From Monosiga brevicollis MX1 (taxonomy: Eukaryota; Opisthokonta; Choanoflagellata; Craspedida; Salpingoecidae): a DNA stretch of 42,077 nucleotides. A program made the position numbers and the translations under genes. Within the stretch, counting starts at the first letter, position 1. Each line of letters opens with the position of its first letter. Below are positions 1 through 7,827 of this stretch, piece after piece. The DNA lies in assembly GCF_000002865.3 (NCBI RefSeq), contig NW_001865041.1, positions 1,704,979-1,747,055 of the forward strand, in the 5' to 3' direction. The notes below the pieces were generated by a model, which saw nothing but the letters and a program-made list of their open reading frames with translations, did not search any database and was not told where the DNA came from.

Positions 1-776
1 CTTGGGACACTATGAGTGAATCTGAGACAATTAAATTCATGTTCGCCATCCAGAAAGACATCCAGATCCAGCTGGAGTGCTATATTGATGTCCACATTGG
101 TGTACCATTTGAATCCCAATGGACGTCCACTCTGAGTGTTTCTCATAAGTGGATGCTGTCCCGAGATCTCAGCCAGGTAAAATGCGGGACGTTCCAGATC
201 AGAAACTTCAATGGCATCCAGTCGCCTGAAGACTGGTTTGCCTAAAGGAAATTTATTGGCACTGTTCATGATGCTAGGATAGCAGCTGGTAATGTCGTAT
301 TTCCAAGCCTGTCCCTGCCAGTCCTTCTCGGCATACATGATTCCACCCATGAAGGCTTGCTTGACAACATGTTGTACCTCACAATCGGCATCATGTAAGT
401 GACTGCGGACATTCTTGCTCATGGAATTCATCAGGGCAGCAACTAACATATTATTGATCGAACCCTGGGTAGGATCTAAGAAGCCGTTGGTTTTTAGGGT
501 GAGTTGGTAGAAGCTACGGTATTGCTTGACGACGTCCCGAAAGATGATCCTCTTATCCCCAATGGGTATAAAGGTGATGTTTTCAGAACAGGCTTTCCTC
601 CAGCCCCAAAAGGACTCACGACGTCGCGGTGACCAAACTATTTTTCTCCGATCAGTTTCAAATTCACCAACCAATTGGCGCTTGGTATTTCGGTTGTATT
701 TGTAGAAACGACCGATTTGCATGCGATTATCCGGGTCTTTGGGATGGTCGCGATAAAACACTATCTCCTTGTCCAT
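1..776 (-). CDS. Family B DNA polymerase, partial (runs off left edge)
   Basis: Reading down from an ATG at 774-776 the minus strand stays open for 258 codons to the window edge. The product has the palm motif A of family B polymerases, DITSCYPSIM at residues 161-170, where the first Asp binds catalytic metal. A conserved GG (residues 144-145) lies about 16 residues before it, and after it comes a segment like the W-T-x-V-D/E-L stretch of protein-primed PolBs (near residue 225). Motifs B and C (DTD) would lie off the window. Only about 160 residues precede motif A, too few for the usual 3'-5' exonuclease domain. Either the enzyme lacks proofreading, the domain is encoded elsewhere, or this ATG is internal to a broken gene. 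The start sits directly below an AT-rich promoter-like segment (778-819), like the other genes here, so a true short N-terminus is plausible. Role: viral genome replication. Confidence 0.82.
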   Translation of the reverse strand, partial: MDKEIVFYRDHPKDPDNRMQIGRFYKYNRNTKRQLVGEFETDRRKIVWSPRRRESFWGWRKACSENITFIPIGDKRIIFRDVVKQYRSFYQLTLKTNGFLDPTQGSINNMLVAALMNSMSKNVRSHLHDADCEVQHVVKQAFMGGIMYAEKDWQGQAWKYDITSCYPSIMNSANKFPLGKPVFRRLDAIEVSDLERPAFYLAEISGQHPLMRNTQSGRPLGFKWYTNVDINIALQLDLDVFLDGEHEFNCLRFTHSVP

Positions 777-777
777 G

Positions 778-819
778 ATTTCTATATTAAATAAATCATT
801 TTTTCTTTAATATAGAAAT
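778..819. promoter_or_regulatory. 14-bp perfect inverted repeat upstream of PolB
   Basis: The arms ATTTCTATATTAAA (778-791) and TTTAATATAGAAAT (806-819) are exact reverse complements with a 14-base spacer. The site lies between the end of the upstream minus-strand gene (856) and the PolB start (776). It could form a transcript-ending hairpin for the upstream gene, act as the PolB promoter, or both. The function is inferred from position only. Confidence 0.6.
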
Positions 820-855
820 TTAAAAAAAAAGCATTAAGCACTGGAGTGATGAATT

Positions 856-1230
856 TTAAGCAAGCTTGAAGTATATGCGAGCATCAACTGCCTGAAAATC
901 CTCGGCAAAGTCCTCGCCATCGTCCTCTAAATCATCGTAGTCATCAGGACTCCAAATGTAAATGCTGGGTTCACTGGTGGCAAGGAATTTACCACTCCGC
1001 CACTGTCCGTTATGCCCATGTTTTACCGCCACTGACATCTCGTACTGACCTGGACGATGTTTGTCAACTAGCAGCCTTACCTGCTGGCTGGCGTGCATAA
1101 TATCATTGTAATTGAAACTGGTCTTGTTGGCTGGCATTTTGACCTTAAGTTGTTTGATTGACTCTCCCTTAGAAGCTACTTTGGTATCCGTAGCCTTGTT
1201 CCACACCCTTTGAAAAGCATCTTGATTCAT
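856..1230 (-). CDS. Hypothetical viral protein with acidic C-terminal stretch
   Basis: This 124-residue ORF begins at an ATG (1228-1230) embedded in an inverted repeat and TATAATAATAT-like sequence. The N-terminal half is basic (Lys-rich around residues 15-35). Residues about 94-110 are a dense Asp/Glu run (DDYDDLEDDGEDFAEDF), and the end returns to a hydrophobic strand (ARIYFKL). There is no signal peptide or membrane segment. I do not recognise the family. The basic-to-acidic layout would suit a nucleic-acid or basic-protein binder, but that is a guess. It lies head-to-tail between the zinc-finger gene (1263-1631) and PolB, so it may be co-expressed with replication genes. Confidence 0.7.
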   Translation of the reverse strand: MNQDAFQRVWNKATDTKVASKGESIKQLKVKMPANKTSFNYNDIMHASQQVRLLVDKHRPGQYEMSVAVKHGHNGQWRSGKFLATSEPSIYIWSPDDYDDLEDDGEDFAEDFQAVDARIYFKLA

Positions 1231-1257
1231 TATAATAATATGATTTATAATGAATCA
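1223..1257. promoter_or_regulatory. 13-bp perfect inverted repeat over a start codon
   Basis: TGATTCATTATAA (1223-1235) and TTATAATGAATCA (1245-1257) are exact reverse complements with a 9-base loop. The left arm contains the start codon of the 856-1230 gene and the right arm lies just past the stop of the 1263-1631 gene. The position suits a hairpin that ends or processes the upstream transcript and also contains the promoter of the next gene. Confidence 0.6.
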
Positions 1258-1262
1258 TTTTT

Positions 1263-1631
1263 TTAAGTGCTTTGATTTAATTGTTCCTCTAATGTAGCCA
1301 TTTGTTCTTGAAGACCCGAGACCTGTTCCTGGAGTCCAGAAAGCTGTTCCTGGAGCTCTTCAAACTTGCCTAAGCTTTCTAAAGTTTTAAAGGCTGGTTT
1401 GATGGGTTGTATGTTGACCTTGGTAGTTACTTTTGAATCTCGTCCCGCTAGGCATTTCTTCGACCCCTGGTGGCGCTTCAGGTTCACTTTGCTAATCCAC
1501 TTGCCACAGTGTTCGCAAGCTACTTTCTGCTTCAGACGCTCAAGCACCTGCCTTCTAAATTGTTCATCAGTTCGATATCTTTGTCCATAGTCGGATTTCA
1601 CCTTTTCAATCTCGCCAGCTTTTCTTGGCAT
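1263..1631 (-). CDS. Small C2HC zinc-finger / coiled-coil protein
   Basis: This is a 122-residue protein. Residues 13-37 are a charged helix (YRTDEQFRRQVLERLKQK). A zinc finger follows: C39-x2-C42-x11-H54-x5-C60. The last 35 residues are a coiled coil built from near-identical heptad-like repeats (LQEQ-x-SG-LQEQ). This arrangement is common in small zinc-finger proteins of large and polinton-like viruses. Binding to nucleic acid and self-association through the C-terminus are likely but inferred. The start (1629-1631) directly abuts an AT-rich TTATTATATTAATAA element. Confidence 0.75.
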   Translation of the reverse strand: MPRKAGEIEKVKSDYGQRYRTDEQFRRQVLERLKQKVACEHCGKWISKVNLKRHQGSKKCLAGRDSKVTTKVNIQPIKPAFKTLESLGKFEELQEQLSGLQEQVSGLQEQMATLEEQLNQST

Positions 1632-1692
1632 GTTATTATATTAATAATAAAATCATTTTTAAGTCAAGTCAATCTATGATTGTTAATTATTA

Positions 1693-2767
1693 TCATGTTT
1701 TAATGCCATTTCGTTTTGCTGACTCGGTGATTAATTTGCCAAACACATCCTTATTCAACTTACCATTGACCCGAGATTGTACAGCTTGCACAAAGTCTGA
1801 ATCAACCATCTCTTTAACAGACTCTTCATAGCTGGGCGGAACTTTGGAATGAAAAGAGGGTACGAAAGTAAGCATGTCTGTTAATTGATTGACAATGTCT
1901 GTCTTTGCATCCGCTACCGATTTGCTCACAACTTTCTTCATGGCGTTCTTAAATTGCTGGGCATTGTACTGACTCCTCAGAGTGTTCTTGTAGTCCCCGA
2001 ACTTATTGCGCCACTCAGAACTATATACCTGTTTTTGAGTTAGGATGGCAGCTTGTAAGTCAGCATCACCGTCTTTAATAGCCTGAGCTAGCGCATCTGC
2101 ATCCATACTCATAAGCCCATCCGCCGCGCTCCGAATCTTTTCTTGAGCGCCAGCTTGTAGCCACAGAACAACCCGTTGCAAGTTGCCATTGAATATCTTG
2201 ATGGCATCGGCATCTCCTGAATTTAGGGCGGCATCACGGAAAGCCAAAGCCGTATCCGCACTAGATTTACTCTTTGCTAAAGCCTTTTCCAGAGATGTAT
2301 CATAAATAGCCCGTGCTGCCTTTTCCATGGCGCCGCCTTTATTCAACTCAGATAGAGTTTGCTTCTCGGTTGGTGTCATGGTAGAAAGGCTATTTTTGAG
2401 GCTAGCAGCGGCGGCTTTCGAATATTGGGCTTTGCTGATGTCTTGCAATCGATTCCCTAGATCTTGAATTTCTTTGTCAAGGTCATCTTCCTGTTGCTGG
2501 GTCATTCCTGTACGATCTAGATTGACTTTTTGATTGTACTCTTGATACTTTTGGGCAAATTCTTGATTCTCGTTAGGAGCTGGAGTAGGAGTGATTGGTT
2601 TACCTGGAGCAGGAGCTGGAGTAGGCGTGATTGGTTTACCTGGAGCAGGAGCCGGAGTAGGAGTGATTGGTTTACCTGGAGCAGGAGCAGGTTTGATTGG
2701 TTTACCTGGAGCAGGAGCAGGGGTAATTGGTTTACCTGGAGCAGGAGCAGGGGTAATTGGTTTACCT

Positions 2768-2836
<69 letters not shown>

Positions 2837-3390
2837 ACAGGAGCAGGAGCAGGAGCAGCGAAATCACTCATGACCGTTTTTTTTAAAGGTCTGCTAGGAA
2901 TACCGTAAAGCTTTTTCCAAGCGCTTACCACTTCGGACTTGGTGGTGGGAAATAGGGGTTGACCGGTCACGCGGATGGGAGGCGTAGTCATCATAATGGG
3001 AATGGTATCGCTGGGCAGTTGCCAGGGTTTAATGCTTTGATGAGAATCTCCCTGGAATAAGCCATCCGGAGGGGATTTAATGGTATTATCAAAATTACCC
3101 AGATTCTTCAGACTTCCCGAGTCCTGTCCCGCGTTTTTTTTTGGCGGTTCTGAGTTGGCTTTGATGTGTCGACCGGCTTGTCCCATCTTGGGCAGCCCCG
3201 AAAACTTGACTGATTCCGCTATTTTAGTACGTCTTTGCGTGATACCTTGCTCAGGACGATTGCCTTGCACTTGCTTGAGAGGCTGGGTACTGCCATCACC
3301 GTGCACTTCCCAGTTGAAACTATTTTTAATTTGTTTTGCCTTGCGTTTATCCTTGAGGCGTTGCAGATATGCATGATAATTACCTTCCAT
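1693..3390 (-). CDS. Large structural-type protein with Pro-Ala repeat linker
   Basis: This 565-residue protein is the longest complete viral ORF in the window. Residues 1-175 are basic and low in hydrophobics. Residues about 176-270 are a Pro/Ala linker made of (PA)n followed by six GKPIxPxPAP units, encoded by short tandem DNA repeats at about 2581-2862. The rest (275-565) is predicted mostly helical and charged, with no signal peptide or membrane segment. I do not recognise the fold. The long rigid (PA)n linker between two domains suggests a virion-associated or scaffold protein, as inference only. It is divergent from the gene at 3404 and shares a 13-base gap with it. Confidence 0.75.
2581..2862. 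repeat. Pro-Ala-coding microsatellite and GKPI minisatellite
   Basis: On the plus strand, GGAGCA hexamer-like repeats (about 2768-2855) merge into about six units of a 30-36 base repeat containing TTGGTTTACCTGGAGCAGG. The units sit inside the 565-residue ORF and encode its (PA)n and GKPI repeats. Every frame through this tract is open, which produces spurious ORFs. Such tracts change length by slippage. Confidence 0.85.
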
Positions 3391-3403
3391 ATATTATATA
3401 GCA
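3391..3403. promoter_or_regulatory. Shared divergent promoter (13-base gap)
   Basis: The minus-strand start codon (3388-3390) and plus-strand start codon (3404-3406) are separated by ATATTATATAGCA. The TATATTATAT core recurs at the other divergent pairs. Both transcripts must have almost no 5' leader, or start inside the neighbouring gene. Confidence 0.65.
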
Positions 3404-3667
3404 ATGTCAGAATCTTTACGAAAGCAACAATACCACAACCGCCTTGAGCACCACAAAAAGCAGTTTGAAGACCAAGCGCATAACCAGAAACAAGGTCTAG
3501 GCGCTTGGAATTATAGTTTTGAGGAATACGAGGACGATGCCTGGAGCTACTACCATAAACATACGGCTCTCGTCCTGGCTGCCATAGGTCTTACTGGATT
3601 GGGGCTGGTATATTTCAATCAAAATTATCGAGAGAGATGGGAGAACATAGCATTCAGTTCATGGTAG
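3404..3667 (+). CDS. Small single-pass membrane protein
   Basis: This 87-residue protein has a charged, His- and Gln-rich N-terminal half (residues 1-53) and then one hydrophobic segment (about 54-72, TALVLAAIGLTGLGLVYF). It ends in a short basic/aromatic tail (NYRERW). There is no cleavable signal. The topology suits a virion-membrane or assembly-membrane protein. It is divergent from the 565-residue gene, and its 3' end overlaps the end of the convergent MORN-like gene by 9 bases. The family is not recognised. Confidence 0.65.
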   Translation: MSESLRKQQYHNRLEHHKKQFEDQAHNQKQGLGAWNYSFEEYEDDAWSYYHKHTALVLAAIGLTGLGLVYFNQNYRERWENIAFSSW

Positions 3668-4270
3668 CAACTCAGTATTATCTACCCACTGTTCAAACAG
3701 TTGGGGTGGCAGGGCATACCAACTGCCATTATTTATTTTAAGTATATATTTGCCATTTTCTACCTTCAAATAAATACCGCTGGTAGTATGAACGTAATCA
3801 ATCAAACCACCTCGATATTGAATGAAAAAACATTCCTTTTCGTCTTTCCCTTTTTCTCGCTCAGAAATGGACAGTATAGTTCCGTCCTTGTCATATTTTT
3901 TCTCTGTCACACGATGAAGATACTCCAAATAATAATAATATTTGACACCATCTTTGGAATACTTTTCTTTCCGTTCCTTGTACTTACGAACAAAATCATA
4001 TCTGTTGCCATCTTCATCGTAATCGCAGTCAACCCGCCAAACCCAATTCTTCTCCTTAACACCACCATTGGGGTAATATGAGATAAATGCCGGATCGTCC
4101 TCATTCCTAAGTATCGACCCATTCTGGTACCAAATCTGGCATCCCATACTGCCGTCTTTGTTATAGATAGTAACGGCAGGTTCATCATCGGACCGATGAT
4201 ACTCTCCCTTGTCATTGAGCCATTCAATACGAAGTGTTTTACCATTTCTTGTACTTACACGCTTCGTCAT
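3659..4270 (-). CDS. MORN-variant (NG-W / hR-dePA) repeat protein, copy 1
   Basis: This 203-residue protein is made of about 20-residue repeats of the type dePAvtiYnkdGsmgcqiWYqnGsilR (clear at residues 27-75), followed by more Tyr/Lys-rich repeats. Such YwqK/MORN-variant repeats are often expanded in giant-virus genomes. Their function there is not established; protein or membrane binding is usual for MORN-like folds. A paralog lies at 14117-14725 and shares the order of repeats and the phrases FISY..NG..KEKNW and the C-terminal QWV(D/E)NTE. The start lies next to a TTATATAA element. Confidence 0.75.
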   Translation of the reverse strand: MTKRVSTRNGKTLRIEWLNDKGEYHRSDDEPAVTIYNKDGSMGCQIWYQNGSILRNEDDPAFISYYPNGGVKEKNWVWRVDCDYDEDGNRYDFVRKYKERKEKYSKDGVKYYYYLEYLHRVTEKKYDKDGTILSISEREKGKDEKECFFIQYRGGLIDYVHTTSGIYLKVENGKYILKINNGSWYALPPQLFEQWVDNTELLP

Positions 4271-4432
4271 TATATAAGTAATATGATAATTTTTTTAAAT
4301 CAATTAAAAATGAAATGCTATGCCATGTTATATGGGAGATTATATAAGAAAATATAACCTAGGGGAATTATTACAATACTTTATTGTATATGATAATGTA
4401 TAATGACGAGCTTGCAAGATTTCAATACTCCC
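4271..4432. other. AT-rich gap in the viral region
   Basis: This 162-base gap is unusually large for the viral part. It is very AT-rich with several TATATAA-like words and no ORF. I see no strong inverted repeat. Confidence 0.5.
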
Positions 4433-4651
4433 TTACCACTCATATGGTAGATTAGACATTGGTTGCCGTGTCAAGCCAGCGAGTATGCTTCGCTTATGAT
4501 AGGTGACTTTATTGTTGTTCAAATTAGTATATTTCACGAATCCGTCTTCTACTATCCAAATAGGAACGTCATTACCAATTCGATATTCCCTAACAATACC
4601 CTGACCATAAGTTCGTAACCAAGTATCTGCTATAGTGAAAGAACCCTCCAT
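4433..4651 (-). CDS. Small hypothetical protein
   Basis: This 72-residue ORF has mixed composition, with several Trp/Tyr residues and a basic centre (NNNKVTYHKRS). It has no membrane segment or known motif. It is supported only by its position in the series of minus-strand genes and an AT-rich upstream segment (TTACTTATTGTAATTAG). It could be a remnant. Confidence 0.45.
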   Translation of the reverse strand: MEGSFTIADTWLRTYGQGIVREYRIGNDVPIWIVEDGFVKYTNLNNNKVTYHKRSILAGLTRQPMSNLPYEW

Positions 4652-4707
4652 TACTTATTGTAATTAGTTATTTTTTTACATTTTAAAACCCTTAGTTAAT
4701 TTAAATG

Positions 4708-5286
4708 TTAAATCAACAAATCAATGAGGTCGATTAAGAGCTCGAGGGTGATGTATGCCCCCAAACCCAATGCACCGTACAAAATTATTTGTTGGGTGGA
4801 TTGTGGTTGTGAGTAAAACCAGTACTCCAATCTTTGTTCCGCTGTGGCATCATCGGGTAGTTGCTGCCCATTGTTAAGGGCATCCTGCACAGAGGGATCT
4901 GGGGGCGTGACACCCAGAAAGCTGCCTAGTAAACCCCCTACACCGGGAATCTTGGTTGCTAAGGACAACCCAACCCCCACCACGGGTCCCACGACAGGAA
5001 TCTGACTGGAGACCTGCAGGGCGCTTTGCGTGGTACTCCTAACAGAATCATAGGCGTCTTCATATATGCTGCCTGAATGCGCTTTTTTGCTACCGCAGCC
5101 GCCACCATCACATTGCCCAAAGGTGACGGCAGAAACCGCGGCGTCACCTAGGTCTTTATATACGTTACCTGAATGCGCTTTGCTACTGCCACAGCCCCCG
5201 CCATCACATTGTCCTGCCGTCACACCGCTAACGAAATCATCGCCCACCTTTTTCCATGAACTAGCTGAAAATGGATTCCAGACCAT
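4708..5286 (-). CDS. Membrane protein with duplicated CDGGGCG motif
   Basis: This 192-residue protein carries a duplicated block near the N-terminus. Each copy reads about GDD/AA-x-VS-x-V-T-x-GQCDGGGCGS-x-KAHSG (residues about 16-42 and 46-73). A Gly/Val-rich amphipathic or hydrophobic stretch follows (about 90-120), then a C-terminal transmembrane segment (about 168-190, LYGALGLGAYITLELLIDLIDLLI). The paired Cys could form disulfides or bind metal. It is probably virion or membrane associated. It sits directly upstream of another small membrane protein (5321-5551) and may share its transcript. I do not recognise the family. Confidence 0.65.
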   Translation of the reverse strand: MVWNPFSASSWKKVGDDFVSGVTAGQCDGGGCGSSKAHSGNVYKDLGDAAVSAVTFGQCDGGGCGSKKAHSGSIYEDAYDSVRSTTQSALQVSSQIPVVGPVVGVGLSLATKIPGVGGLLGSFLGVTPPDPSVQDALNNGQQLPDDATAEQRLEYWFYSQPQSTQQIILYGALGLGAYITLELLIDLIDLLI

Positions 5287-5320
5287 TACTACTATACTTT
5301 ATGCCTTACAAGCACATTAA

Positions 5321-5551
5321 TTAGATCCGGTCGATGATTTTAAACAAGAGTTCCACCCCGACAAAGATAAGCAAGCCTTCCATGGCTAATTGGGGCAGAC
5401 CAGTGAGGTCTAAACCGGCACCCAGCAGTCCACCACTACCTCCAAGGAGAGATGACCCTCCAACACCTCCTAGTAGTTGTCCTGGAACTTGCACAATTGC
5501 ACCGATTGGTTTAGTAAGATCGCTCATAAAATCAGAAAACGAGTAGCCCAT
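5321..5551 (-). CDS. Small Gly/Leu-rich membrane protein
   Basis: This 76-residue protein has a Gly-Gly-Leu rich centre (QLLGGVGGSSLLGGSGGLLGAG, residues about 24-46) and one C-terminal hydrophobic helix (about 54-73) ending in a short basic/acidic tail. Composition and size resemble small virion peptides or membrane-active capsid components, but no family can be named. The start lies next to ATACTATTATAT, the recurring upstream word. Confidence 0.6.
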   Translation of the reverse strand: MGYSFSDFMSDLTKPIGAIVQVPGQLLGGVGGSSLLGGSGGLLGAGLDLTGLPQLAMEGLLIFVGVELLFKIIDRI

Positions 5552-5567
5552 ATACTATTATATTTGT

Positions 5568-5990
5568 TTAATCTAGTTCATCCTCTAAGGCGGCTCGGGC
5601 AATGGCATGACCGGTTCTGAAGAATGCAGTACCCGTCTGGCTACGCTGCAACAGTTCACGGGCGCGATCAGCAAACATGCCGTTTAGTTTGTTTTGGTAT
5701 TGGTCGGCTAAATTTTGCATGGCTTCCTTGTGAACATCGACCAAGTCACTCCTGATTTGGTTGGCAAAGCCGGTGAGATCGGGCATCGGAGTCGGCGCTG
5801 CTTGAACTTGGTCCTGCAATGTCGGACTAGATTCCGAAGCATCAGGTACACTATCAGCGTCCCCCCCATCACTATCAGGAGGGAGTCCCGTAGCCTCTGT
5901 AGCCACGTCCGCAGTCGTCTCAGGAATCGATTCTTCAATGTCTTCAGGTTTCTCAACGCTTTGTGCAGTCTGAATATTTGTATCATCCAT
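5568..5990 (-). CDS. Acidic hypothetical protein with C-terminal helix
   Basis: This is a 140-residue protein. Residues 1-70 are acidic and Pro/Ser/Thr-rich, likely disordered. Residues about 75-138 form charged helices ending in ALEDELD. It has no membrane segment. It is divergent from the packaging ATPase gene across a 9-base gap, so the two are expected to be expressed together. I do not recognise the family; a scaffold or chaperone-like role would fit but is a guess. Confidence 0.6.
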   Translation of the reverse strand: MDDTNIQTAQSVEKPEDIEESIPETTADVATEATGLPPDSDGGDADSVPDASESSPTLQDQVQAAPTPMPDLTGFANQIRSDLVDVHKEAMQNLADQYQNKLNGMFADRARELLQRSQTGTAFFRTGHAIARAALEDELD

Positions 5991-5999
5991 ATATTATAT
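5991..5999. promoter_or_regulatory. Shared divergent promoter (9-base gap)
   Basis: The whole space between two outward-facing start codons is ATATTATAT, giving the near-palindrome CATATATTATATATG. The same nine bases separate the start codons at 12916 and 12926. This repetition argues for a real bidirectional viral promoter core rather than chance. Confidence 0.7.
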
Positions 6000-6776
6000 A
6001 TGGAGGAAATATCGGAAAGTCAAGCCCGCCAAGAGCTCATGAATGTTCAAAATCTTAACCTGGAACGGGATACCTTTATCACACTGATGTCACAACGCCG
6101 TAGCGGCAAATCAGTGCTTATCGCCAGCCTGATTCATTATTTCATGGAAGCGGCACCGCCAGACCAGCGATGTCATTTTGCCTATCTTTTTAGTGCCACT
6201 GCCGCCTTAAATCAGACCACCAACCACAGTTACAGTTTTTTTGATCGTAAAGCCATTTTTAATCCCAAACCAGAAATTATGAATAACTTTATATCCAACC
6301 TGATCCGGTCACAGACGCAAACAAAAATGAAGTATCATGTCCTGCTGGTTTTTGATGACATTGTGGTCACCAAGCGTTACGAAGTCCTGGAATGGTTAGC
6401 TAGTGCTGGTCGGCATTATAGTATTACCGTGATCCTTAGTAGTCAGATCAGTAACAACGCCGTCAGCCCGACTATTCGTAGCAATGTGGATTATATTTTC
6501 TGGCGTAAGTTAGGTAAAGCCGCGATCCAAAATAATATTTTCCCGTTTATGAGCATCTCCGAATTTGAGGATTATAAACAGCTGCATGAGTTTACCCTGG
6601 CAAACACCCAGGACTACCAGTTTGTTTTTTACAACAACTGCACTGATGCAACTGAAGACAAGGTCAAGGTAGTCAAGGCTTATCCCATCCCTGAGCATTA
6701 CCGCTATACGATCAGAGCTCCCAGTCAGCAGCAAAGGCGGCAACGACGTCATGGTAATATAGCTATTAGGTGGTAA
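6000..6776 (+). CDS. A32/FtsK-HerA-type genome packaging ATPase
   Basis: This 258-residue protein starts at the ATG at 6000. The frame is open further upstream, but that stretch belongs to the divergent gene. It has a Walker A loop SQRRSGKS at residues 31-38 and Walker B VLLVFDD at 114-120. A strand SITVILSSQ (141-149) follows, where A32-type ATPases carry a sensor Gln. R160 in PTIRSNVDYIF matches the usual arginine-finger position. The short single-domain form agrees with packaging ATPases of polinton-like viruses, virophages and nucleocytoplasmic viruses. It pumps viral DNA into the capsid. The Walker A lacks the usual first Gly (S instead), as seen in other divergent members. The C-terminus is Gln/Arg-rich. 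Confidence 0.85.
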   Translation: MEEISESQARQELMNVQNLNLERDTFITLMSQRRSGKSVLIASLIHYFMEAAPPDQRCHFAYLFSATAALNQTTNHSYSFFDRKAIFNPKPEIMNNFISNLIRSQTQTKMKYHVLLVFDDIVVTKRYEVLEWLASAGRHYSITVILSSQISNNAVSPTIRSNVDYIFWRKLGKAAIQNNIFPFMSISEFEDYKQLHEFTLANTQDYQFVFYNNCTDATEDKVKVVKAYPIPEHYRYTIRAPSQQQRRQRRHGNIAIRW

Positions 6777-6787
6777 TTAGGTCTTTA

Positions 6788-6820
6788 ATAATAAAAATGA
6801 TTCAAAATCATTTTTATTAT
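6788..6820. terminator. 15-bp perfect hairpin between convergent genes
   Basis: ATAATAAAAATGATT (6788-6802) and AATCATTTTTATTAT (6806-6820) are exact reverse complements with a 3-base loop. The site is 12 bases past the ATPase stop. A hairpin here could end or mark 3' processing of transcripts, as described for mimivirus hairpins; its role here is inferred. Confidence 0.7.
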
Positions 6821-6857
6821 GATTTCTCTTAGAAGAAACACAATAGGTAGAGTATAA

Positions 6858-7036
6858 TGGAAAACCAATGGACAAGATTGCCAGAGCCCAACTTGCCTGC
6901 AAGTTCCTGGAGTCGCAAATATACCAAAAAGAGAATTAAAAGATTCGTATTTTGATTCAGAGGGAAAGTATATTTCTATTGAGCGGCTAGGACAGATGCG
7001 CAAGATCAATGGCGTCATGATGATTCCCAGGGTATG
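6858..7036 (+). pseudogene. Possible small plus-strand gene, frameshifted
   Basis: An ATG at 6858, just below the promoter-like GTAGAGTATA, opens a 32-residue frame (MENQWTRLPEPNLP...). The +1 frame then continues as credible protein (LKDSYFDSEGKYISIERLGQMRKINGVMMIPRV) to a TGA at 7034-7036. The frames could join near the A-run at about 6930. This may be a decayed gene, a sequencing error, or a real frameshift site. A minus-strand ORF over the same bases looks less natural. Confidence 0.35.
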
Positions 7037-7041
7037 AGCTG

Positions 7042-7464
7042 CTAACACAACCCTTCGCAAATTATATATCCATTGCAGTTTTGATGGAAAAGTGAAGTTA
7101 CCTCTTTGATAATTTCATTTGCACTAAAACCTCCGGCGGACTCTTTCAGAACTACCCCAATTGCAAACCAGTTGCAGTCGATAAATTCCAGTTTAACATC
7201 ACGCTCGTCAGTCAGCTTATGATTGTAATCGAATATAATCGCATGTTCTAACTGCTCCTTTAATTTGAGACGAGCGTTGAAATAATCTATGGTGTTATGT
7301 TCTAATTTGTATATCTCCGGGGTCATGGGTGTAAGTTTGTGCTGTTCTATTATGAATCTTAATTTCCCATCCTCAGCCCCAGAAACATACATGTCTAATT
7401 CTAGATCAGTGTGATGATCATGCCAAAGATAAGAACGGAGTTTTATGTCTTTCATTGTATTCAT
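7042..7464 (-). CDS. Hypothetical viral protein
   Basis: This 140-residue protein has mixed alpha/beta composition. It is rich in His near the N-terminus (WHDHHTDLELDMYV) and has two Cys close to the C-terminus (NCNGYIICEGLC). It has no membrane segment or recognisable motif. The start (7462-7464) sits directly against AGTATATTATAT, the recurring upstream element, which supports it as a real gene and supports this ATG over the one four codons in. Confidence 0.65.
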   Translation of the reverse strand: MNTMKDIKLRSYLWHDHHTDLELDMYVSGAEDGKLRFIIEQHKLTPMTPEIYKLEHNTIDYFNARLKLKEQLEHAIIFDYNHKLTDERDVKLEFIDCNWFAIGVVLKESAGGFSANEIIKEVTSLFHQNCNGYIICEGLC

Positions 7465-7518
7465 AGTATATTATATTTGAATACAGCTTTCAATTTTAAT
7501 GAATGCCCTCGATTGACA

Positions 7519-7818
7519 TTACTTGATCGCCTTGTCTGCTGCGCCCATTGCACCAGGCTTCTTCCCGGGAGCTTCCCCTGAGGCTAGTTTTGGCAGTTTT
7601 TGTGTTAGCCCCTGATCGGGTTTCTTGCCCGAAATTTGCTTGAAGGCTCTGTAACCTTTACCTCGGGTTTCGGCGTAAAGACTCGCTAGTATGCCCCCAG
7701 CAAATGTATTTGGATCTAACTTGGGCTTTTTGGTTTTCTTCGTTTTCCTACAGCCGTGTTCAACGTATCCCTGCCTGGTCTTGAAAAACTTGCCGCACTT
7801 TTCACAAAAATATTTCAT
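7519..7818 (-). CDS. Small zinc-finger protein with basic tail
   Basis: This is a 99-residue protein. The N-terminus holds a C2HC-like finger: C5-x2-C8-x12-H21-x-C23. A Lys-rich stretch (about 24-36) and a Gly/Lys/Pro-rich tail (60-99) follow. Likely a nucleic-acid binder, possibly a transcription or virion DNA-associated protein. It is divergent from the gene at 7828 across only 9 bases (CTATAATAT). Confidence 0.7.
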   Translation of the reverse strand: MKYFCEKCGKFFKTRQGYVEHGCRKTKKTKKPKLDPNTFAGGILASLYAETRGKGYRAFKQISGKKPDQGLTQKLPKLASGEAPGKKPGAMGAADKAIK

Positions 7819-7827
7819 CTATAATAT
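7819..7827. promoter_or_regulatory. Shared divergent promoter (9-base gap)
   Basis: CTATAATAT fills the space between the minus-strand start (7816-7818) and the plus-strand start (7828-7830). Spacing equals that of the pairs at 5990/6000 and 12916/12926. Confidence 0.6.

Noticed and set aside
12-245. Plus-strand 77-residue ORF at the left edge
   Set aside because: It is antisense to the PolB frame, which carries a clear motif A.
2517-2908. Leu-, Arg/Ser- and Gly/Ala-rich ORFs on both strands
   Set aside because: All are shadows of the Pro-Ala repeat DNA within the 565-residue gene.
6785-7060. Minus-strand 91-residue ORF
   Set aside because: It contains the hairpin at 6788-6820 in its coding part, overlaps the start region of no promoter element, and has unnatural composition.
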